A DNA stretch of 5,494 bases from Thiobacillus sp. UBA2186 (GCA_002327405.1 DCVO01000046.1:222-5715), one strand, 5' to 3'. Shown: positions 1 to 5,477, counted from the stretch's first letter. A program made the numbers and translations. The notes: generated from the letters alone by a model not told the origin.

Positions 1-832
1 CCGCCGCGGCCGGTCGCTTCATCAGCTTGAGTATCCTGGAGCTCGCATGCTGGAAGGGAATGTCCAGATACGGCAGCACCCGGCCAGACTGCATCAACGG
101 GATCACCTCGTCCACATGCGGATAAGGATAGACGTAGTGCAGCCGCACCCAGACGCCCAGATCGCCGAGGGCGGAAGCCAGCTCGGTCATGCGGGTCTTG
201 AGCGGGCGGCCGTTCCAGAAGCCGGTGCGGTATTTCACGTCGACGCCATAGGCACTGGTGTCCTGCGAAATCACCAGCAGCTCCTTCACGCCCGCCTTCA
301 CCAGGGCTTCGGCCTCGTTCATCACCTCGCCCACAGGACGGCTCACCAAATCGCCGCGCAAGCTGGGGATGATGCAGAAGGTGCAGCGATGGTTGCAGCC
401 CTCGGAAATCTTGAGATAAGCGTAGTGATCGGGCGTCAGGCGCACGCCCTGGGGCGGAATCAGGTCGGTGTAAGGGTCGTGCGGCTTGGGCAGTTGCGCG
501 TGCACGGCCGCCATCACCTCCTCGGTCGCATGCGGCCCTGTCACCGCCAGCACCGAAGGATGCGCGGCCTCGATCACGCCTTCGCGTGCGCCCAGGCAAC
601 CGGTGACGATGACCTTGCCGTTCTCGCGCAAGGCCTCGCCGATGGCGTCGAGCGATTCCTCGACGGCGGCGTCGATGAAGCCGCAAGTGTTCACCACCAC
701 CACGTCGGCATCCTGGTAGGACGACGAGATCAGGTAGCCTTCGGCGCGCAACTGCGTGAGAATGCGCTCGGAATCGGAAGTCGCCTTGGGGCAACCTAAA
801 CTGACTAGGCCTATCTTGGGGATTTTTCTCAT
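1..832 (-). CDS. rimO: Ribosomal protein S12 methylthiotransferase RimO, N-terminal part (gene runs off left edge)
   Basis: RimO is a cytoplasmic radical-SAM enzyme that adds a methylthio group to a conserved aspartate of ribosomal protein S12. The frame, read on the minus strand from ATG 832-830, gives 277 codons of a family usually near 440. Seen in sequence: the N-terminal MTTase domain with its three cluster cysteines C14 (SLGCPKA), C50 (VNTCGFID) and C79 (TGCLGAR), and the radical-SAM motif CNHRCTFC with C146, C150 and C153. Later RimO-typical stretches are QDTSAYGVD and LDIPFQHASS, and the window ends in KLMKRPAAA. The rest of the SAM barrel and the C-terminal TRAM domain lie outside. 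This start is chosen because the conserved KIGLVSLGCPK follows at once; the upstream Shine-Dalgarno is weak (GTAAG directly before ATG). The residues after GCPK are ATSDSER, where LVDSE is commoner; this looks like ordinary variation. MiaB is the main alternative but fits less well. Confidence 0.96.
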   Translation of the reverse strand, partial: MRKIPKIGLVSLGCPKATSDSERILTQLRAEGYLISSSYQDADVVVVNTCGFIDAAVEESLDAIGEALRENGKVIVTGCLGAREGVIEAAHPSVLAVTGPHATEEVMAAVHAQLPKPHDPYTDLIPPQGVRLTPDHYAYLKISEGCNHRCTFCIIPSLRGDLVSRPVGEVMNEAEALVKAGVKELLVISQDTSAYGVDVKYRTGFWNGRPLKTRMTELASALGDLGVWVRLHYVYPYPHVDEVIPLMQSGRVLPYLDIPFQHASSRILKLMKRPAAA

Positions 833-893
833 CTTACTGATTGTTTCTTAAGCTTTTTCAAATTTTTTACATCAAAATGTTGGGGCAAGTGCC
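833..893 (-). promoter_or_regulatory. AT-rich intergenic leader upstream of rimO
   Basis: This 61-bp gap between the stop of the upstream gene and the rimO start is strikingly AT-rich, with A and T runs on both strands, in an otherwise GC-rich gene. It could hold a rimO promoter on the minus strand: TTGATG could serve as a -35 box, but the best -10 candidates (around TTAAGA) match the consensus poorly. A short inverted repeat (TTGGGGC, loop AAGT, GCCCTAA, 880-897) overlaps the upstream stop codon and lacks a convincing T tract. The regulatory role is inferred from position and composition only. Confidence 0.3.
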
Positions 894-1414
894 CTAAGAC
901 ACACAGCCCACCTCAATACGTTCGACGATCCCCTTCATATCAACGCCAAATCGTTCTCGATTCATTGGATAAAGATCAATCATGAACATCTGATCCCAAA
1001 CATGCTGCAATTCAGTCCAATTTGGGAGAGGCGGGAGTTGAACCAACCGATCCTCAATTTCAGAAGGTGACAATTCTGTCTCCAAGAGCATGCGATGCCG
1101 AAGTCTGTTCATACGCGCCAACCGCTCTACTGGGCGCATTGATTTGATAAGCGACGCAACCGTAGCCTCATAAAAGAGCGTGGTGAAAGGCTCCGGGATA
1201 AAGTGAATCGTTCCAGCTTCTCGGGAGGCACTCTCGGCCATATCCATGAGCCTTGGATTTTTATCCTGAATCAAGCGTCGGTAGAATTCTTTAGCTCCCC
1301 AGAGTAACTCGCTAGGACCGAGATCAGCATCGGGGCCTACCAATGCAGCCGCCGGCGCATACGGCCCTTTCTGAAAAACCTTAATTCCAGCAAACCCAAC
1401 ACAAGCAGCGACTA
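894..1414 (-). pseudogene. Unknown protein, 5'-truncated by the IS element (3' fragment, about 172 codons)
   Basis: I do not recognise this family. The longest frame from a possible start is a TTG at 1343 (149 residues). The frame stays open and protein-like upstream of it across the IS boundary, adding FIVAACVGFAGIKVFQKG and YAPAAA before VGPDADLGPSELL. No ATG or GTG start exists in that extension, and a stop appears only inside the IS terminal repeat (1431-1433). The natural N-terminus has therefore probably been removed. The added part contains a short hydrophobic stretch, possibly a membrane segment or the end of a signal. The remainder is soluble-looking and helical, with charged stretches such as RPVERLARMNRLRHRM and an acidic, tryptophan-containing tail (PNWTELQHVWDQMF). 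Base composition is clearly AT-richer than rimO, the IS and the Rhs core, and closer to the toxin tip and immunity gene, which suggests acquired DNA. It is co-directional with rimO. Whether it is expressed from the TTG is unknown. Confidence 0.55.
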
Positions 1415-1441
1415 TGAATCGCCCCGGGTTTCATGGAGGCT
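1415..1441 (+). repeat. IS terminal inverted repeat, orfB-side end
   Basis: It begins TGAATCGCCCCGGGTTT and ends GGAGGCT. It matches the reverse complement of 2719-2745 over 27 bases with three adjacent mismatches (bases 18-20). The first 17 bases are identical in both ends. OrfB stops eight bases inside this repeat, at 1449. Confidence 0.9.
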
Positions 1442-1448
1442 GTTTGGT

Positions 1449-2363
1449 TTAAGTTAGCTCGGTTTCCCGAGCCCGTTCTTCGGCGAGACGCCGATAGTAG
1501 TTTGCCTCATATTCCGCAGGCGGGACATAGCCGATCGATTCCAGCAGACGGTGGTGGTTGAACCAGGCCACCCATTCCAGCGTTGCCAGTTCCACCGCTT
1601 CCCTCGATTTCCACGGCGCCCGCCTGTGGATCAGTTCGGTCTTGTACAGGCCGTTGATCGTCTCGGCCAGGGCATTGTCGTAACTGTCCCCGCGGCTCCC
1701 CACCGAGGGCTCTATGCCAGCCTCGGCGAGCCGCTCGGTGTAGCGGATGGAGACGTACTGCGAGCCTCTGTCCGAGTGATGGACCAGGCTGTCATTGCGC
1801 TCCGGCTGCCGCGCATACAGTGCCTGCTCCAGGGCGTCGAGTACGAAGTCCGTGCGCATGGAGCTGCTGACCCGCCAGCCGACGATGCGCCGGGCGAACA
1901 CGTCGATGACAAAGGCCACATACAGCCAGCCCTGCCAGGTCGAGACATAGGTGAAGTCCGACACCCACAACTGGTTGGGACGGTCGGCCTTGAATTGACG
2001 GTTGACGCGGTCCAGCGGGCAGGGGACGCTCTCGTCTTGGATCGTCGTTTGCACGATCTTGCCGCGCCGGGCGCCTTCCAGACCCAGGCGCTTCATCAGC
2101 CGCTCCACCGTGCAGCGCGCGACGGGAATGTCTTCGCGGTTCATTTGCCGCCAGACCTTGTCGGCACCGTAGACCTCCAGATTGGCTTCCCACACCCGCC
2201 GGATGTGCGGTATCAGGGCGTCATCCCGTTGGGCGCGCGCACTCTTCAGCGCCGGGTTCTTCTGCCGCGCCGCATGGAGGTGATAGCCCGACGGGGCAAC
2301 CTGCAATGCCTTGCAGATCGGCTCGACCCCGAAGACGGCCCGGTGCCGGTCGATGAAGGCCAT
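1449..2363 (-). CDS. IS3-family transposase OrfB (DDE integrase-core)
   Basis: This is the catalytic part of the transposase, 304 residues, which cuts and joins the IS ends; IS3 elements move through a circular intermediate. The N-terminal region (about 1-110) resembles the HTH_21-type segment of OrfB proteins (VYGADKVWRQM, CTVERLMKRLGLEG). The RNase H-like integrase core follows, with catalytic residues visible as D136 (WVSDFTY), D198 (HHSDRGSQY) and E234 (NALAETINGLYK), and K241 seven residues after the glutamate. The 35-residue spacing between D198 and E234 is the DD(35)E signature of IS3. The C-terminal WFNHHRLLESIGYVPPAEYE is the usual end block. Its ATG overlaps the orfA stop by one base (TAATG). 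Translation is therefore by coupling, or by -1 frameshifting to give an OrfAB fusion; the -1 frame reads CAA GAA GTA into this ATG without a stop. Confidence 0.94.
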   Translation of the reverse strand: MAFIDRHRAVFGVEPICKALQVAPSGYHLHAARQKNPALKSARAQRDDALIPHIRRVWEANLEVYGADKVWRQMNREDIPVARCTVERLMKRLGLEGARRGKIVQTTIQDESVPCPLDRVNRQFKADRPNQLWVSDFTYVSTWQGWLYVAFVIDVFARRIVGWRVSSSMRTDFVLDALEQALYARQPERNDSLVHHSDRGSQYVSIRYTERLAEAGIEPSVGSRGDSYDNALAETINGLYKTELIHRRAPWKSREAVELATLEWVAWFNHHRLLESIGYVPPAEYEANYYRRLAEERARETELT

Positions 2364-2695
2364 TACTTCTTGGTGTGGCGGTCGAGCTCCGCCTGGGCGA
2401 AAAACGCGCTGGCCAGTTTCAATATCTCGTTGGCGCGGCGCAGTTCCTTGACTTCGCGCTCCAGCGCCTTGATGCGTTCGCGTTCCTCGCTGGTCACGCC
2501 ATCGCGCAGGCCGGTGTCGATCTCATGCTTCTTGACCCATCCATGGAGGGTCTGAGGTACACAGCCGATCTTGGGTGCAATCGATTCAATGGCTGCCCAC
2601 AGCGAGGGGTAATCGCCTCGATGCTCCTGCACGATGCGCACAGCGCGTTCGCGTACTTCGGGGGAATATTTCGGTGTAATCTTCTTGCTCATCAT
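2363..2695 (-). CDS. IS3-family transposase OrfA (helix-turn-helix, leucine zipper)
   Basis: This is the DNA-binding partner of OrfB, 110 residues from the first of two consecutive ATGs. The N-terminal part (residues 8-55: SPEVRERAVRIVQEH, then CVPQTLHGWVKKHE) is the HTH_Tnp_1 fold that recognises IS ends. Residues about 70-100 (ERIKALEREVKELRRANEIL) form the heptad coiled coil used for multimerisation, followed by the family-typical ASAFFAQAELDR. The start is probably the second ATG (2692-2690), because GGAG lies five bases before it and only two before the first. It ends in a TAA whose last base begins orfB. Confidence 0.93.
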   Translation of the reverse strand: MMSKKITPKYSPEVRERAVRIVQEHRGDYPSLWAAIESIAPKIGCVPQTLHGWVKKHEIDTGLRDGVTSEERERIKALEREVKELRRANEILKLASAFFAQAELDRHTKK

Positions 2696-2718
2696 GGCTC
2701 CATCTTCTCAGAGATAAG

Positions 2719-2745
2719 AGCCTCCTCAAAACCCGGGGCGATTCA
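2719..2745 (-). repeat. IS terminal inverted repeat, orfA-side end
   Basis: Read on the minus strand it starts with the same 17 bases as the other end, then TGA, then GGAGGCT. It lies 23 bases upstream of the first possible orfA start, so the leader and any orfA promoter must overlap or adjoin it. Its last base sets the Rhs junction at 2745/2746. Confidence 0.9.
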
Positions 2746-2831
2746 CCCTGACCGCACCCAACGGCGCGACCACCAGTTACGACATCGATGGTCTTGGCAA
2801 CCTCAGGCAGGAGACTTCAACCGACCGGGGC

Positions 2832-4796
2832 ATGCTCATCGCCGGCTACGACGATGCCGGCAACCGCACCAGTTTGCAGGATGCCCGCGGCCTTGTCGTC
2901 ACCTACCAGTACGATGCCCTGAACCGCCTTGTCCGCATCGAGGCCCCCGCCAGCGGGAGTCTGCCTGCCAGCGCCACCCTGCTGGTGTGGGACAGCGCAC
3001 CCGGCTGCAGCCACGGCGTCGGCCGCCTGTGCCAGGTGAGCGATGCGGCAGGCACGACCACCTTCGACTACGATGCCCGCGGCAACCGCATCAAGAGCAC
3101 CCGCGTCGAAGACGGCGAGACCTTCATCACCCAATACGTCTACAACGATGCCGACCGTCCGCTCGACCTCCTCGCCCCCACCGGCGAGATCGTGGCGCCC
3201 GCCCTGGACGCCAGCGGCCGGGTGCAGGCGCTTGCCAGCACCGGCGGCGGCCTCACCACCCCGATCGCGCAGGACATCGAATACGCCGCCACCGGCCGGG
3301 TACGGCGCCAGACCCTGGGCCAGACCCTGATCGAGCAAAGTTTTGACGCCGCCGGCCGTTTCGACACCGAAACCGCCACCGTACAGGGACTGCCGCCCGA
3401 TGCGGGCGGCCCCAACGACACCGAAGTGCCCCTGCCGGCCTGGGTATTGTGGCTGCTGGGCGCCGGTCTGGCCGGCATCCTCGGCAAACGCCGGAGGGGA
3501 GGCAAACCGGGGCCGGCGTTCATGTCCGGCCTGGTTTGCGCAGCCGCCCTCGTCCTTGCCGCGGGTTATAACCCCCTATACGCCGCCGACCTCGACCTTG
3601 GCTACGACGCCAACGGCAACGTCACCACCAAGGCCATGCCCTCCGGCACCGCCACCTACGGCTACGACGCGCTCGACCGCCTCGACACCGAATCCGGCCC
3701 GGCCGGCACCCGCGACCACGACTTTGATGCCAACGGCAACCGCACCACCGACGGGGCGGGCACCACCGCCGCTTATTCTCCCGCCAGCGACCACCTCGCC
3801 AGCGTCGACGGCATCAGCGTCACGCTTGACGCCGCCGGCAACCTCACCGCTGACGGCAGCTACAAATACGCATGGAACGGCCTGGGCCAGCTGGCCGAAC
3901 TCAGGCTGCCGGACAACACCCTCATCGCCAGTTACCACTACGACCACCGCAAGCTCAGGACCCGCAAAGTCACCACGGCGGCGGCGGCGCAAGGCGCCGG
4001 CAAGACCTTCTACCACTACGACGAAGCCGGCCGGCTGATCGCGGAGACGGCGCCGGGCAATGTGCCGCTGGTGACTTACGTCTGGAACGGCAACACGCTG
4101 ACCGGACTGATCACGCACCAGCCGCAAAGGACGGTGTACACGGTGCAGACCGACCACCTGGGCAGTCCGTTCCAGGTCAGGACCCTGGAAGGCAAGATCG
4201 TCTGGCGCTGGGAGCCGGAGGGCTTCGGCAAGACGCTGCCGGACGAGGACGTGGACGGGGATGGGCAGAAGCTGACGCTGAACCTGAGATTCCCCGGGCA
4301 GTACTACGACCGCGAGTCGGGTTTGCATTACAACTGGAACCGGTATTATTCTCCGAAGCTCGCAAGGTATGTCAGTAGTGATCCGGTTGGTATCGCGGGC
4401 GGCCCAAATCTGTACAGCTACGCCAATCAGAATCCGTTGGGGTTTACCGATCCAACGGGTGAATCAGCATTGGGTGGAGTATTAACCGGATTGGGTGCCG
4501 ATCTGGCAACACCGGAGCCAACTGATGCGGCCTGGCCAAAGTGGGCAGGCTGGGGCATCGCACTTGCTGGGGCGGCTATCTATGATTTGTGCAAGGACGA
4601 AGACGTCGACTGTGAGAAAGAGTGGAGAGAAGCAAGGAGAGTATGTCGTCAATTGATATATGAGCAATTGGAGCAACAGGCAGGAAGGCGAAAAAAGAGA
4701 AACGTCACCGGCGTTACTGGTGGTTATACGGATGTTGAAGAATGCGCTCGCGGCTTAGTTAGCGAACGTTGTGGTGGCAACAGGGTGATTAGGTAA
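2832..4796 (+). CDS. Rhs/YD-repeat polymorphic toxin protein, 5'-truncated by the IS, with intact core and C-terminal tip
   Basis: Rhs proteins form a YD-repeat cocoon carrying a variable C-terminal toxin. The frame is open from the IS edge at 2746 (TLTAPNGATTSYDIDGLGNL), but the first ATG is 2832, giving 654 residues; full-length relatives usually exceed 1000, so the N-terminal half is missing. Seen in order: YD repeats (GYDDAGNRTSL, YQYDALNRLVRIE, FDYDARGNRIKS); a double hydrophobic block (residues 199-252); more repeats (LGYDANGNV, YGYDALDRLDTE, DFDANGNRT, YHYDEAGRLIAE); DHLGSPFQV at 441-449; and the RHS-associated core from about 487 (FPGQYYDRESGLHYNWNRYY), ending NPLGFTDPTG at 543. Residues 544-654 are the variable tip. 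The processing motif P-x4-D-P-x-G is present, but E replaces the usual following hydrophobic residue. Composition falls sharply near 4330-4340. The probable immunity gene follows after seven bases. Expression is uncertain because the native promoter and start are gone. Confidence 0.88.
   Translation: MLIAGYDDAGNRTSLQDARGLVVTYQYDALNRLVRIEAPASGSLPASATLLVWDSAPGCSHGVGRLCQVSDAAGTTTFDYDARGNRIKSTRVEDGETFITQYVYNDADRPLDLLAPTGEIVAPALDASGRVQALASTGGGLTTPIAQDIEYAATGRVRRQTLGQTLIEQSFDAAGRFDTETATVQGLPPDAGGPNDTEVPLPAWVLWLLGAGLAGILGKRRRGGKPGPAFMSGLVCAAALVLAAGYNPLYAADLDLGYDANGNVTTKAMPSGTATYGYDALDRLDTESGPAGTRDHDFDANGNRTTDGAGTTAAYSPASDHLASVDGISVTLDAAGNLTADGSYKYAWNGLGQLAELRLPDNTLIASYHYDHRKLRTRKVTTAAAAQGAGKTFYHYDEAGRLIAETAPGNVPLVTYVWNGNTLTGLITHQPQRTVYTVQTDHLGSPFQVRTLEGKIVWRWEPEGFGKTLPDEDVDGDGQKLTLNLRFPGQYYDRESGLHYNWNRYYSPKLARYVSSDPVGIAGGPNLYSYANQNPLGFTDPTGESALGGVLTGLGADLATPEPTDAAWPKWAGWGIALAGAAIYDLCKDEDVDCEKEWREARRVCRQLIYEQLEQQAGRRKKRNVTGVTGGYTDVEECARGLVSERCGGNRVIR
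3426..3497 (+). other. VPLPA sorting-signal-like segment inside the Rhs frame (residues 199-222)
   Basis: Residues 199-222 start VPLPAWVLWLLGAG, continue as a hydrophobic helix and finish GKRRR. This is the three-part plan (short proline motif, transmembrane helix, arginine cluster) of the PEP-CTERM/VPLPA-CTERM sorting signals handled by exosortase-type systems. Those signals belong at the extreme C-terminus, but here the frame continues for more than 430 residues. The preceding residues (GLPPDAGGPNDTE) look like a linker. It may instead be a plain membrane helix. The likeness is my reading and no model was run. Confidence 0.55.
3522..3584 (+). other. Signal-peptide-like segment inside the Rhs frame (residues 231-251)
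   Basis: Directly after the arginine cluster and a short linker (GGKPGPAF) comes Met231. It begins MSGLVCAAALVLAAGY and ends NPLYA before ADLDLGYD. The hydrophobic core followed by the small-residue A-x-A-like site LYA/A resembles a Sec signal peptide, with the preceding KRRR as a positive n-region. ATG 3522 could start a 424-residue protein containing the second YD block, core and tip, but the purine-rich GGAGGGGAGG is about 20 bases upstream, too far for a normal ribosome site. A downstream Rhs fragment (5344 on) has a comparable hydrophobic stretch before the same DLDLGYD. Confidence 0.45.
3581..3656 (+). repeat. Direct repeat, copy A (inside the Rhs gene)
   Basis: This 76-base segment encodes AADLDLGYDANGNV and the residues to SGTAT. 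It recurs at 5402-5477 with one difference (T at 3637, C at 5458; Met versus Thr in the next-to-last repeat turn). The two copies have the same orientation and are offset by 1821 bases. Confidence 0.95.
4461..4793 (+). other. Variable C-terminal (toxin tip) domain of the Rhs protein, 111 residues
   Basis: The region follows the conserved DPTG at the end of the Rhs core and corresponds to residues 544-654. It begins with a glycine/alanine-rich stretch (GGVLTGLGADL), then a hydrophobic segment (WAGWGIALAGAAIYDLC). After that comes a charged helical part with five cysteines in all (C587, C594, C605, C638, C647) and a terminal block GYTDVEECARGLVSERCGGN. By position it should be the effector portion. 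I cannot assign an activity: no HNH, ADP-ribosyltransferase, deaminase or other familiar toxin motif is visible. Spaced cysteines could bind metal or form disulfides after export. It is AT-richer than the core, as expected of an exchangeable tip. Confidence 0.6.
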
Positions 4797-4803
4797 TCAA
4801 TAC

Positions 4804-5343
4804 ATGAAAACACAATTCACACGACCAAGCACCGAAGAAGAATTACAACAAATCCTTCGCAAGATAGACAGCTCGACTCAAAAAGGTCACTACCATGATG
4901 CCTTGGCAGGCTGTGAATTCCTTATAGAAGATAGTTCCACAAAGGCTGCCGGCCTGCGAGAGCGTGCAACAGTGTTCGAACAAATGGGCGAAATGCAAAA
5001 ATCCATTAGCGACTTACGTGAGCTTATAGCCATGGATATGGGTGAGCCGGCGGATCTCCACCAGCTTGGAATATTGGTGCTATCTTTTGGTAGCGCTCGT
5101 GAAGCCGTAGATTTGTTTTCAAAAACGGTTGAAGTTGGCACAAAAGAGAACTTTCATTACTACACGAACTCTTCTTATCTACATCGTGCAGAGGCTTTTC
5201 TAAGGCTTGGCGATTACGCAGCGGCGGAAGCAGATTGCGCAAAGCTGCCTGATGGCTACAAAACCTATATGGCTGGCGTTGGCATGAGGACAAAAGAACA
5301 GATACAAATGGAGTCCGCTTCTAAAAAACCTCGCACAGGATAG
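4804..5343 (+). CDS. TPR-like protein, probable immunity protein for the Rhs tip
   Basis: This 179-residue protein has no signal peptide and is probably cytoplasmic. Its ATG lies seven bases after the Rhs stop, and the only ribosome-site candidate (TTAGG, 4789-4793) abuts that stop, so the two are likely translationally coupled. Helical pairs of tetratricopeptide type can be traced at about residues 25-42 (GHYHDALAGCEFLI), 48-76 (AGLRERATVFEQMG, then SISDLRELI), 84-110 (DLHQLGILVLSFGSAREAV) and 119-146 (YYTNSSYLHRAEAFLRLGDY, then AEADCAKL). TPR scaffolds bind proteins, and small genes directly after an Rhs tip normally encode the cognate immunity protein. The immunity role is inferred from that position, not from a catalytic motif. 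The last 20 residues are polar and probably disordered. Base composition is low in GC like the tip, supporting joint acquisition. It could instead be a chaperone or adaptor for the Rhs protein. Confidence 0.8.
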   Translation: MKTQFTRPSTEEELQQILRKIDSSTQKGHYHDALAGCEFLIEDSSTKAAGLRERATVFEQMGEMQKSISDLRELIAMDMGEPADLHQLGILVLSFGSAREAVDLFSKTVEVGTKENFHYYTNSSYLHRAEAFLRLGDYAAAEADCAKLPDGYKTYMAGVGMRTKEQIQMESASKKPRTG

Positions 5344-5362
5344 CTTGGTGCTCGGGCTCGTC

Positions 5363-5392
5363 CTCGCCGTCACCCTCGCCGTCACCCTTGCC
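5363..5392 (+). repeat. Short tandem repeat, 12-bp unit CTCGCCGTCACC
   Basis: Two perfect 12-base units (5363-5374, 5375-5386) are followed by a degenerate half unit (CTTGCC). They sit in the hydrophobic part of the orphan Rhs fragment and encode LAVTLAVTLA in that frame, extending the hydrophobic stretch. This is consistent with slippage in a decaying sequence. Confidence 0.8.
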
Positions 5393-5401
5393 GCCCGCCA
5401 C

Positions 5402-5477
5402 CGCCGCCGACCTCGACCTTGGCTACGACGCCAACGGCAACGTCACCACCAAGGCCACGCCCTCCGGCACCGCCACC
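5402..5477 (+). repeat. Direct repeat, copy B (downstream of the immunity gene)
   Basis: This matches 3581-3656 at 75 of 76 bases and then diverges abruptly into AGGAGCTGATAG. With copy A it brackets the second YD block, Rhs core, toxin tip and immunity gene. Recombination between the copies would remove that whole 1821-bp segment. Confidence 0.95.

Larger units (their letters stand above)
1415..2745 (-). mobile_element. IS3-family insertion sequence, complete, with orfA and orfB
   Basis: A 1331-bp element with ends TG...CA and 27-bp imperfect terminal inverted repeats (24 of 27 identical) encloses the two overlapping minus-strand frames typical of IS3 elements. OrfA is a helix-turn-helix/leucine-zipper protein and orfB a DD(35)E integrase-core transposase. 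Both frames look intact, so the element may be active. The adjoining bases (acta before 1415, ccct after 2745) do not match, so the 3-4 bp target duplication expected of this family is absent. The genes on both sides are truncated and read away from the IS. Together this points to deletion next to the IS or recombination between two copies. The subgroup looks like IS51 or a relative, but that is a family impression, not a search result. Confidence 0.93.

Noticed and set aside
47..799. Long plus-strand frame of 250 codons (and a shorter one at 486-719)
   Set aside because: It is antisense to rimO. The minus strand has all six cluster cysteines and family motifs, while the plus-strand reading is histidine/arginine-rich shadow sequence.
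880..897. Hairpin TTGGGGC-AAGT-GCCCTAA as a terminator for the gene ending at 894
   Set aside because: The stem is short with a wobble pair, it includes the stop codon, and no clear T tract follows on the minus strand. It is mentioned only as part of the rimO leader.
1551..2555. Plus-strand frame of 334 codons across the IS
   Set aside because: It is antisense to the transposase genes, is open only because of GC-rich codon bias, and has no recognisable domain.
1411..2749. Target-site duplication of the IS
   Set aside because: Flanking bases (acta and ccct) do not match at 3 or 4 positions with the ends fixed by the 17 identical terminal bases.
2375..3346. Plus-strand frame of 323 codons crossing the IS/Rhs junction
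   Set aside because: It spans two unrelated elements in the wrong frame for the YD repeats, and its second half is proline/arginine-rich shadow sequence.
3531..3542. Lipoprotein signal around the cysteine in SGLVC (residue 236)
   Set aside because: The residues before the cysteine (G-L-V) do not fit the lipobox, and the hydrophobic stretch continues after the cysteine instead of before it.
2817..4328. Minus-strand frames of 127-250 codons opposite the Rhs gene (2817-3338, 3140-3523, 3576-4328)
   Set aside because: These are valine/alanine/glycine-rich or proline/arginine-rich shadows of the YD-repeat coding strand with no own start context.
3343..4378. Alternative plus-strand frames inside the Rhs gene (3343-4038, 3872-4378)
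   Set aside because: They are low-complexity proline/threonine/alanine readings, while the Rhs frame carries the recognisable repeats and core.
4482..5385. Small minus-strand frames opposite the toxin tip and the TPR gene (64, 83, 89 and 61 codons)
   Set aside because: They lie entirely antisense to well-supported genes, with no ribosome site or recognisable content.
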